Of a stretch of DNA of 64,000 nt, positions 9,701 through 21,700 are shown piece by piece (position 1 is the stretch's first letter; every line of letters begins with the position of its first letter). Below the pieces are notes generated by a model that made no database searches, was not told the DNA's origin, and saw only the letters and a program-made list of their open reading frames with translations. The stretch is taken from positions 8,749,012-8,813,011 of the forward strand of contig JAJEKV010000046.1 in NCBI GenBank assembly GCA_021234155.1, written 5' to 3'. The translations under genes were made by a program, and so were the position numbers. This stretch comes from Isoetes taiwanensis. Its lineage: Eukaryota > Streptophyta > Lycopodiopsida > Isoetales > Isoetaceae.

Positions 9701-12700
9701 CGAGGAATCATCTCCCAAAAGGATTTTATCTCCATCATACTTTGTGAATTTTGAGAAAAGGGATTCATCACCAGTTACATGAGTTGAGCAGCCACTATCC
9801 AAACAAGCAACGCACCTATCAGACTTGTATCTTACATGATCGACTTCATCTACGAACATTGCAAAATCTTGTGCAGTTGTAGAGGTTTTCTCCTTTGAGC
9901 TTGATGACGGCGACCCTTCTTCAAGGTAATGCGACTCCTTTTCAAGTTTCATCTTCAATATACTCTTCTTTAGAGGGCAATCATTCACCATATGGCCAAC
10001 TTCATCACAACAATAGCATTTGATATTTTTGTTGGAGTATGAACTCCAACGTTCTCCTCTCCCTCTATTCGTACGGCCTCTTTCATGGCCTCTTCCTCGT
10101 TGAGGTTCTCCTCGTTCTCCTCGTTGAGACTGATGAGATTGAGAATCAGTCTTGGTGGTACCTTCTTCTTGGTGTTGGAAATTTCTCCAATTTCCTCGAC
10201 CCCTGCTCCCCCTTCTTCTTGATTGGCTGAAATTTCTTCTTGATTGGCTGAAATTAACTTGCTCTGTTTGTTCCAAGATCTGCGATCTCAAGACTTTCTG
10301 CTGTAGGGCTGCTGCAAGCTCTTCGAAGGTAGGCTCATTCTCCCGTGCTTGAAAAGCATCAAGGAAGTGCTCATATTCAGGTGCTCCCTGATATATGGCA
10401 TTTACAAGTTCATCCTCTTCAACTTCAACTCCGATAGAAGCTAATTGTGCAGCAATTTCAGTGATCTTCGCAATGAAGTCACTCACATCTTTACATTCCC
10501 TTAACTTTAGGCTGTTCAGCTGATTCCTTAAAAGCTGCTTCCTTGTATGATTCTTTGTCTCATATATTTGTTGGAATCTGCGCCAAGCTTCACTAGCACT
10601 TTTCACTCCAAGTATGTGCCTTTGCATGGAATCATCCACTGCAAGTTTGATGAGCAGCAGGACCTTTTTGTTCAACTCCTCCCATTTGTCATCTTCATTT
10701 TGGTCTTCACCAGCTACTACATCCCAAACTCCAGCAAGATCAAGTGCCAAAGTCATCTTCTCCTTCCAAATAGAGTAGTTCTTGCCTTTAAGCAAGAACT
10801 TTTCATTCATGAACACCTTTTCCAGGCTGTCCATTGTGAAAAACACAAGCTTCTTCTAATCAACGCCACAAATCTGCAAACCCCTACTCTATCTTCAACA
10901 TGCAAGGCAATATGCAAGCTGCTGCAAGAAATCTTTCAGATTTTACACTCAAGGGCTTCCTTTAGCTTGGTTAACGCTGCATGCAACTCTCCATAACAGA
11001 AGAATGCTTAAGAATGCTTCTCTCTAGGCTCAAACACAAGTTAGGGTTAAAATCTGCTCTGTTTTCCACAAGGCAGAAAAACCTTCCCAAAATACTTCCT
11101 CTTCTGCACAGAATGAAGCACCCAAGGATGGAACACCCAAGCATGCGAATCCGTTTGGATTCAAAAATTCATGGAAGAAATTGGGGTTCACGACAGCAGA
11201 CCCACTTGCATATTCACTGATAATATGAGCAGCATACGCATTGCAAACAATCCTGTTTTCCATGGCAGAACTAAGCACATTGAGACTACCTACCATTTTG
11301 TACGAGAAAAAGTTGAGAATGGAGAAATTGATATCCAATACTGCAGGTCAGAAGATCAGATTGCAGATATCTTCACAAAACCATTAGGAAAAGCCAAGTT
11401 TGAAGATTTCAGGTTGGCTCTTGGCGTGAGGAAAGAGGAGTCTGGAATATCACATTAAGGGGGAGTGTTAGAATAGTATAATGTGATATATAAAGTTGTA
11501 ACTTAACGTTGTACCCCATGGGGCATTTTATATTAGCCCATGGGTCCCCCCATTCTTTACCCTTTTCCCCATTTGCCACCCAACATGAGGACGTGGCACA
11601 TATATATATGTACACCTTATGAGTTAGGGTAATACACAAGTTTCTTGCTCCTCCTTTGTTACTTGCTGCGTCTCCTCCTCTCTCTATAGTGTTCTGCTGT
11701 TCAGATCATCTTCTCCACTCAACAGGAACAGCATCCCATTACATTTTCGTCTTCTGTTGTTAGTGGTGGTATGCATGCCCTAGAATAGCTGCCGATTATA
11801 TGACAATTGATTAAGATTAACAGTAACATGGAACTAACTATGCTTCCAATTGCAAAGATAAGAAGAGACTGACTGTATCTGATTAAGTATGCCAGATTAA
11901 TTAATATAAACGTGATTTATTATGTTAGATCTATGTGTTGACGTGTAGGATGATATCACACTGCTGACCTGGCTCACTGCATGCCTGTGCGCTTGTTGCT
12001 GACATGGCATTCTTATATGAGCTATAGTCACGCCTCACTCAGTTATTTGCTTCACTGGCTAGGGCGTTTCTGTTAGGCACTTCTTTCCTGTTGTATCCTT
12101 CTGTCATTACCATGTCTAGAGACCTAGAGTTCATCATGGTATCAAAGCTTGAACATGGTGAGAAGGTTAGTGCAAATCATCTTAGAGGGGACTTTATTAG
12201 TCTGTTAGGGTTTAGCGCTTCTCTTTGAAAACTCACATGCTGTATTGGATTGGGGTAACTTTTTCAATAAGTCTGATCTCGTTTAAATCAAAGAAATAAT
12301 GTCTTTTCAGGTGAAATTGTCAAGATTCTGCACTGGTTTGGTCTGACCTTGAATTTTTTCTCAGTTGCTAGGGTGGTTTTTCTGTGTGGCACAGGACGTT
12401 TTCTGTTAAAATTATCAAGCTCTTGCCGATCTTGGTCTAGAAATTGGATGATTATTTGCCGCAATTCAAGAAGGACCTTATTGAAAAGATCTTTTGTTCC
12501 AAGTGGCGATTGTTGAAAAGATCTTATGTTATAGGTTTCTTGATCAGTACTCGATACAGTTGAGTGCCGATCTGTTTTTTCTAGAAGGATATAGATCAGC
12601 TTCTGGATTTGGGTATTCCTTCTTCAAGGCACAATTGCATGCAGGATCAAAGGCCTACAGTAACTGTTGTTGGATTGACAAACAATTGAAGGAGAGAAGA

Positions 12701-15700
12701 ATTTCAGGAGAGTTGGACCTCAGCTTTGGCAGAGGTGTGCACGTTTTAAAATACTTGCAGATTCTTGAAATAGAGGTGGGGTTTGTACTTCAGAGGGATT
12801 CATTGGGTTTGTAAGACATTTTTTTCTTGTGTCTTCTAATTCTGGAGGTTATTTCCTTGAAATAGAGGTGGGGTTTGTGTTAAGATACATGCATGTAAGC
12901 CATATTTGAGCCACATCAAGGATCAGTGACGTGGCATAGTTAGTTAGGATAGAGACGTTAGAATCAGCTTTGTTCTATAAGTACATGTACTCTACATTCA
13001 TAATTCGAAGTTAGCCGTTCTTTCTTGCTTGCTCTATTGCTCTCTTTCGTTGATTCTTGCTGCCTTTATCCGATTCTTAACATGGTATCAGAGCCCAAGG
13101 GGGCAGAAGGCTGGATCAGGAGTGCATAGGAGTTGATAGCGGTCCATTCAGAGGCCAAGATCGGGCTAATTCCCGCTGCAGCCAGAGTGCGGCGTAATTT
13201 AGGCTCCAGATTTTTTGGCGCCTGAGGCCAAAATCTGTGAGGAGAAGGCCAATCGTGACGCCTGAGGTCCATTGGTTGGATGTGTGATTGTTTATTGAGG
13301 CAAAATTGTTTGCCAAATATAGGTTAAAGACCTTTTTCTGAGACGTTTTTCTTGGCAGTCTAAATTTAGACGGGAGGCTTCCTTTTTGTCGACAAAGCTC
13401 CTCCATTAGTTATTTCTTGGTGGAGATCGTGCATATTTCTTGGTGAAGATGGAGGCCGGGAAGCTTCCTCATAATCGGAATTCCATCCTTACAGGAGAAA
13501 ATTATGCAGCATGGAAAATCTATTTCGAAGGAGCACTTGGGTTCAATGGTCTGGATGATGTTTTAGACCCAAGTTTCACTGTTAAAAATGAAGCAGCAAA
13601 GAAGATCAGCACAAAAGCATTGGGAATGCTCAAGATGAGTCTTGATCCTGCTGTTGGGAATCACATTGCAGGGTTGAAGACTTTCACTGCAGCATGGGAT
13701 CAGCTTAAATCAGTCTATGAAAATACCAATGATGCCAGGATTTGTTACCTAAAGGATGTCATGCATGATAACAAGCTTTCTGATTGCAAAGGCATGCATG
13801 ACTATCTTGGCAAGATCATGCAGACTCGAGTGGCTTTGGCTGACATGGGTGTGCATTTGGAAGACAAAGACGTTATCCAGTCCTTACTTCGTGGGCTTCC
13901 ATCGACTTTTGATCATGTAGTCACAGCTATTGAGTTAAGGGAGACGCCAATCAAATTAGATCAGTTATCCTCCATTTTATTACAGCAAGATATCAAACTG
14001 CAACATCAAAGCAGTAAAGTGGGTGACAGTGCCTTCTACCATCGGGTTCAAAAGAAAGATCCTAAAGTTAAAAGAGGTGATTGTTTCTGCTGTGGAGAGG
14101 CAGGGCATTGGCTCAAAGATTGTCCCCATCGCACCTGCTCTAAATGTGGTGGCAAGGGTCACTGGTTCAAAGAATGCTCCAAGATTGAAGAAGCACCTCT
14201 TACTGAAATGTCCAAGCTCTCTCTTACTTCTGAACGAAATTTGGTTGCAATTGAAGTTCAAGACTCTTCTCATCAGGAGAATGAAGAGGAGGAGGACGAA
14301 TATATGTACTAGAAGCTAGGATCTTACATTAGTAAACGTTCCGTTTAAGGGAGGATGTTTTACAGCAGTAGTTTTCTTTTACTATGCAAATATGGCTTAA
14401 GAGAGGATCAGTGACGTGGCATAGTTAGTTAGGATAGAGACGTTAGAATCAGCTTTGTTCTATAAGTACATGTACTCTACATTCATAATTCGAAGTTAGC
14501 CGTTCTTTCTTGCTTGCTCTATTGCTCTCTTTTGTTGATTCTTGCTGCCTTTATCCGATTCTTAACAGTTTGTACTTCAGGAGGGATTCATTGGGTTTGT
14601 AAGACATTTTTTTCTTGTGTCTTCTAATTCTGGAGGTTATTTCCTACCACTGAGGGTTGATCATGGTTTTATCACGATCTCGGTCTGAGATCGTGATAAA
14701 ACAGATTTATGAGATTATAGCTCCTTTGAGAGGGTATATTTTTAACCCTCTATAAATATGAAGAATGGAGATTTCACATGATCTGGTCATTAATTTCACA
14801 AGGCTTGTGGCATGTTGTAAGAGGGCAGAATTCTTCAGACATTACTTTTGATAAGGATGCTACGGTTTTAAAAATGTATCCTGTTCGTCATTGAAGATAC
14901 TTTATATTAAAGACCATTCCCAAGTGCCAAGGAGTTGTTGGGATTATCTCAGGTCTCAACTTGGACAGCGCCATGACCCAGTGTTTGACTATGAGCAGCA
15001 GGTTATTTTAGAAAGACCAATGCAAAGAATATCAAAGCTAAGAAGAAATCTGTGGACTAGTGTGAAATGTTACCTTTTATTTTCATCATGAGGAGCTTTG
15101 TCTTGTACAGGTGATGTTTGGGAGGAGGTTGCAGCTCTACAAAACCAGATGGAAATAGAGCAATCTGTGACCTTAGCTGTTCATCAGAGTCTTCATTTGC
15201 TGCATGGCATGGTAATCTGTTGAAGGTTAGTTGGAATTACAGATCTTAGATCTGCAACTGCAGTTAGCCTATGAAGTAAAGCTCTGATATCTTTTCTGCA
15301 AGATTCATACATCCTTTTATAATGTATCAACCTCTTTCTAAAAGGTATGGACGTACTCGACTCACAGCAGCTCCAAGAGCTGTTGGGTGGAAAAAGAATC
15401 ATATCTACTGTACTCCAACTAATGTTCTATTTTGGCCTTGTACTTGGTGTTAGAGAATGACGTGACATGTCACTACTCTTAGATGACTAGGCATGCCACA
15501 TATGTTGCTGACATGGCTCTTCTATAAAGCCATAGTCATGCTTTATAGTTCTTCATTCAGTTCACTCATAGCCTAGCTATATCGTGTATCTCTTTCATTC
15601 TAGCATACATGCATACAGGGTCTCTTCATGGTATCAGAGCCAGAATGCAGGATGAGATGAGTGCCGGAGTATAGCAGGTGGGATCAGAACGTGGTATCGG

Positions 15701-18700
15701 GTCTGATCTGGCATCATTTTTCTTGCCTTGTGCAAGAGTTAGTCTAGAACGGGTCTAGAACGTGCTGCGGGTCTAGAACGGGTCTAGAATGAAAGCTCGA
15801 GAAATCTCTGCAAAGATTCCGCTAATCTTGCAAGATTCTTCGTCTGATTAGGTCTACTTCTTGCTACGAATTGCAAGCAAGGGTCGGATTTGGAGTTTAT
15901 AGTCAGATCTGATGTTAAGGAGAAGAGATTCAGTTGTGTAGTTTGGGCGCGCATCTGAGATGCGCCTGGAAGACTCGTGAGAGGATATTTTGCAGACGGA
16001 TTTGTGCCATATGGCGAAATCGGCAGTAGAATTTGTAAAGTCGGAGACATATTACATGGCTATTTTGGTTCGTGGCTTACTTGGAATACAAGCAAAAGGT
16101 GCTGGAAAACGGATAAAGTGATTACATGTCGAGATCTTGCATGAGTTTGGTCGCATTTGGAGTTATGGCAAAGGGAAACCGGATTTGAACACTGCTGGAT
16201 AAGGAGCTGCCGTTGAGTGTAGAATCTCTTCAGATTGAGTGGCGACAAATCTAGGCTTTGCCTAGATGGAATGGCAACTTGTTCGAATCATGTTGTTTCA
16301 TATACGACTTAGTTTTAAAGGAAAGTAAAAAGTCTGCATGCAGGATCTATTTCCGGAACATCTATTTTTGGAACAGGATGATTCAAGATATTTCGTTGGT
16401 TATTTAGGGATACTCCTGGCAAAAGCACAGAGGTACATTCTATTTTTGATGCATCTACAACTTTGGGCGAGATGTTCAATTTCTGGTTCTCGTGTTCTTG
16501 GACTATTTGAGGTTCTGGATTATTTGAGGTTTGGTCCAGATTTGGAGTTTGTTCCTTGGAAGTCATCAAATCCCTGATCATCAAGATTTGTCTGAGATTT
16601 CTTCCTTCTTGCTACACTTCAGTCTTGTCAGACTTGTGCTATTGTAGATGTGATATAACTGTGTTGCTAGAGAATCTAATCATGGTCTATTTTACTTCTG
16701 AGTCTGCTAGGCAGCTTTATCAGATTATAGCTCCTCTGAAAGGTAAGATTTTAACCATTCATAACTACGAAGAATGGAGATCTCAAATGACCTGGTCATT
16801 GATATCTCAAGGCATGTGGCATGTTGTTGGAGGAAATAATCTTTTAGCTACTCTTGATGAAGAAGACGCAGTTTACAGATCTATAATGTTGACCATTGAT
16901 GCTACTTTACAATCAGGGGTTTTGCAAAGATCATTCCTTACTGCCAAGGAGTTGTGGGATTATCTAAGGTTTCAATTTGGACAGAGCCATGACCAAGACT
17001 TACGTCATGCTAATTATTCCCTTCCACTTGGTGATGCTAGGGATGAGGTTGCAATTATGGCAGCCATGATAGCTGACACAGATGTTCATCAAGAAGATAT
17101 TCCTGATACATTTTGCCATGATGATTATAAAATTGTGGCCATGATGATTATAAAATTGTGGAAAGCCGTGGAGAAGGACAAGCTGCACGGATCAAACAAG
17201 AGCATACTATGTCTAATGAAGATAATGTTCACGATATTAGTCCATCTTCTATGATCCAAACTTCATTCGACATAGCAGATTATGCTGCTGTAACAGAGAT
17301 GTTCTCAGAGTCTTCACCGCTGTATATTGCTCCTGTACCTGCTCTGCAGGGTGATCTGATTCAGGATATTTGCAATGAGATAGAAGACGAGCACATGGTA
17401 GTCTCATGTGAATGGAGTGCTGATTTTTCCGAACAAGGTATACTTTCTGATCTTATCATGGACACAGCTGCTGATGTACCTCTAGGGTATATACGAGCTG
17501 CATGTTTTGAAAATGACCACAAGTTTACATTGCAAAGTCCTTCAGAAGAATTAAAATTAGCATCCTTTTCAATGGATCATAAGCAATTTCATATTAAAGA
17601 GGAACAGATTTCTAAGTTTCCTTGGGTTGATTTTCATGCTACCCTTCCTGAATTTGGTTCTATTATGGCTCACATTTGTACTGAGCAGCTAGAATTACCG
17701 TGTTCACATGATGGAAGGTTGATACCGTGTTCACATGATGGAAGGTTGGAGGATCATCCTAACTTGACTGACTGTTTGGGATATGTGCCTCATTATGATG
17801 TTGGCGAATCGAACAAGATGTCGAAAATTAGCTACAGTTGTAAGCATAAACAGAATCAAGTTTTATTTGATCTTCACAATTCTGTATTGTTAAATTGTTA
17901 AACTTAATATTTTTGTTTCCATACTTTAGATAACAGGAGGGTTTTCCTCCTGAAGGTCTTGAATTCTGTTTATGTTATGGTCTCATAGACCCTTCGGGTC
18001 TTACGTAGACGTTAATAAATCTTTCTTTCTTTCTTTCTTTAAAGAGAGATGATATGGTTTGTGACAGAAGTGCATTAGCAGCACAGCTTCTAAAGCAATC
18101 ACTAACACTTGGTATGGTTGGGTTACCTAAGGAGTGTTACGAGTTACAAGTGCTACCTTTTATGGCGGAAAGATGTTCAAACTGTCAAGTAAAAACATTC
18201 ACTGCTGAGAGTGTTGTTAGTTGTACATGTTTCCAGGATTCAGCAGGGCACTTACATGGGTTTAACCTTGGGTTGAAGGCTGAGTATGGTTTATTACAGA
18301 GACAAAAGAAGTTGTTTTATACCGTTCCTTGTATTTTCTGGAAAAGGGAATGGTACAGAGGCCGGATGTTATGGTTTAGCACCAACATCAAGTGGCAGCC
18401 ATGGTTACTTCTGTGGTTGAATTTGCTTCATATGCTGAATTCCTTCCAGGCAGCGTTATATCTCAGGGGGGATACTTTGCATTAGTAGGTTTTGTTCTCG
18501 ATATTTTGGGTCATGCTAGTCATCAGGGGGGATGTTAGAGAATGACGTGACATGTCACTACTCTTAGATGACTAGGCATGCTACATATGTTGCTGACATG
18601 GCTCTTCTATAAAGCCATAGTCATGCTTTATAGTTCTTCATTCAGTTCACTCATAGCCTAGCTATATCGTGTATCTCTTTCATTCTAGCATACATGCATA

Positions 18701-21700
18701 CACGGTCTCTTCACTTGGCATCTGTACCATCTGACTTGAAGTTTTTTTTATAGACCCACTTGTGTTTAATAACATGCTGTCCTTCAGGACAGTCATAGCA
18801 GTTTTCCAAACAAATAAAATGCCTGATGAGGCAGAAACACAAGCATGAATTTCGAAGGAAGCAGCCTTACCAAAAGAGACCAAACGCTAACATCATAACT
18901 TAATTGAAAGTCTAATCATAATGACATTAAATATGACATGTCAGTTTGGTTTTCCGTCTGATTGAAGCAACACTGTATTTGAGGAGAAGGAAGCAAGAGG
19001 ACTAACGTACTTGGCTTAACTAGGCAGTGGATCCTCCCAAATATAATGCTGTGGAGAGTGCATTGCGCACTCTTTGTGAGGTATTATTTTTTATACCTTT
19101 GCTGCATAGATTATTGTTGGGACTTATTTTACCAAGAATTAAACAGGTTGGCGCACTTGACAAGGATGAAAAACTCACCTCCTTAGGATATCACTTGGCT
19201 GCTCTTCCTGTTGATGTGCATATCGGCAAGGTATAGGATAGTTATATTGATAGCTGTGCAGAAGTGTCAATCGGCTGCGCTAATATTATGTCTTCTTTTG
19301 CTTTTTGCAGATGATGCTGTATGGAGCAATATTTCATTGCCTGAATCCTGTTCTGACCATTGCTGCCTGCTTAGGCCATAAATCACCATTCATCTCTCTT
19401 GCAAATGAGGTTTGCATTTTCTTCTTGCGGTATTACATGCCTGGATCCTATGATCTTAATGTATTCTTGCCACTGTTCTTACTGTTGCTGCCTGCTATTC
19501 CATAAATTCCCATCCATATCTCTTGCAAATGTGAAGATACCATATGAATATGAAAGAATGATTTTAGATACATGAGATAGCTAGGATTGTGAGTGAACTG
19601 AATGAAAGAAAGAAAGAAAGAAAGATTTATTAATGTCTACGTAAGACCCGAAGGGTCTATGAGACCATAACACATACAGAATTCAAGACCTCCAGGAGGA
19701 AAACTCTCCTGTTATCTAAAATATACAAACAAAAATATTAAGTTAACAGAACTTATAGTAAAAATCTAAGAATCTGCTCAGGTAGGGTTTGATGGGGATT
19801 AGCCCATTCGTTCCTGTGACTGCTGCAAAGTAATTCATAATATCCTTTCTTGGCTTGCTTTGATGCTTGATGCTCGGCCTCTTCTGGAAAGACCTTTTAT
19901 GTTTCATGGCTGCTGATCGTTTTATCTTCTTAGACAGTGACAAAGCCATTCCTCTAGGGTCAGGATACTTCCTCTTCTGTGATGCCTCCGCTATCATCTT
20001 ATCATCATTTGTCTCAGATGAAAGGAAATTAGTTATTTCTGTTTGCTTCAGGCCCGTTGGGTTCTTTTGTTTGAGAATATTTCTCCTTTCTAAGGATAGT
20101 ACATATACAGAGTGAGATACACATTTCTGATCGTAATATTCTACCAGCTGTCGTAGAGATGTGGGTTCTCTAAAAAGACAATGATATCTGCCTCTAATGA
20201 TGTAGTAGGTTAGGCAGGTAAAAATAAAACGTTCTTCTGACTCAACCATGCTTAGATCGCACATTGGGCATTTCCGATCTTCACGACTAATATTTTCGGC
20301 CCTACCAACCTCAATCTCCAACTGGTGAGCAAAAACAATGAAGCATGAAATGGCTGTATTTGAGAGTCACGTCAGCAACATATGTGTCATGCCTAGTGAC
20401 GTATGAACAGTGACATATGGCATGTCATATGGTAACATCCCCCTAGCATGACTGAACTGATATAGTCTCAGTTTTCCAAACCTATTGTGGCAATTGACTG
20501 CATGTGATATATGCGCACTTAGATTACCCTTTTAACATTTTACAGAGGGACGGTGCATGCCGAAGTAAACTAGCGATTGCATCAGAAGGTTCTACAGTTA
20601 TAACGGGCTTTAATGTTGCTATTAAACAACAATCGGACCATTTGGTAATGGTTGCTGCATACGATGGATGGTGCCGTATCCTTAAGCAGGTTAAATGCTA
20701 CCCAATTGTGACACTTTTATGGTTCTTATAATTTATTAATATCTTACCTTTTCAAGTTCTAGACTTTAAAGTGGTTGAGAGGCTTTTGTGCTCTTATCTA
20801 GAATTGATTAGAGTGCATAGCCAACTAGAGATTATAAGAAGATTGACTCTACTTTGCTCACTGCTCTTTCAACAGTGATTGAGTACATTTGGCAGAGATA
20901 TAAGCTTTAAGGATGAACTGTTGTGTTAGGGATTAAACACAGAATCTAGGAAGCAGCCATTGAAATTCAGCTATAGCTGGTTCCCAGATCTGATTCTTTG
21001 TCTTTTCCTTTGCATTGTCGTTGCATCTCTCTTTCTTCTTTATATTATAGGATGCTGCCCAAGCCAAAGAGTATGCCTCCCTCATGCAGTTTGACATGTG
21101 GGTGAGACATGCAGCTTTATATTGCATCTTTATGAACAGTCTCAGTTAAAAGGTTTGAAAAGTCTCTCCTCTCTAGAATGTCGCCTTTGTGCAGTATGTA
21201 TTCCATTAAATATTAGGTATTAACTATTTGTTGATGATTGATTTCCTGTAGACGATCTTTTTTAAGTATTTTCCTGGTGCATATGACTTTGTGTTATGCA
21301 GAGAGGGTCTAAGGCTGCTCATCAGTTTTGTGATTCCAATTTTTTGAGCATGCCAACGTTACTCATGTTGAGGTACATAACATTCCTGATTGCTATTCGC
21401 TTTCACAAGAACAAGTAATATTAGCGAAGTGTATTTAACACTATATTTTGTTTCCTTAGAAAGCTTCCCTGTTTGTATTTAGGGATATACGTACACAGTT
21501 TGCAACGCTCTTGGAAGATATTGGTTTTGTCAAATTTCCGGAGGTGATACAACTTAGTGTTTTATTAGTTCATCCTTTTGTTGTATAGGTTGTGGATAAA
21601 GGAAATGATATATGCACCTTTTATCATTAGATTTCTTAAGAAAGTCTCAGTCAGCCATATTGCAATGTGCCTGTTTTTGTTCAGACACCTTACAGCGAAA

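Larger units (their letters stand above)
6802..11724 (+). mobile_element. Ty1/copia retrotransposon with internally inverted gag-pol
   Basis: Two 259-bp LTRs (6802-7060, 11466-11724) differ at only about two positions and are flanked by the 5-bp target duplication ggaac, so it is a recent, normal integration. LTRs, primer site (7063-7074), the end of RNase H (11171-11458) and the polypurine tract are on the plus strand. Everything from the gag leader to early RNase H (about 11170 down to 7077) is on the minus strand. The element cannot express Gag-Pol from its own LTR in this arrangement. Confidence 0.88.
15448..18713 (+). mobile_element. Non-autonomous LTR retrotransposon with one gag-like gene
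   Basis: LTRs of 181 bp at 15448-15628 and 18533-18713 (one or two differences), target duplication cttgg (15443-15447, 18714-18718), primer site TGGTATCAGAGC at 15629-15640, tract caggggggatgt just before the 3' LTR. Internal 2.9 kb holds a gag-like frame (16682-17901, one frameshift) and a LINE tail (about 17890-18042); no pol. The young LTRs imply recent mobilisation in trans. Confidence 0.82.
15349..18900 (-). pseudogene. Copia RT fragment split by an LTR element
   Basis: On the minus strand 18900-18714 then 15447-15349 read [28 protein letters not shown], the copia RT block K-W-V-Y-K...DG...YKA. The two halves join across the 15448-18713 insertion once one copy of its target duplication (cttgg) is removed. 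Only about 100 codons remain, with frame breaks. Confidence 0.65.
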
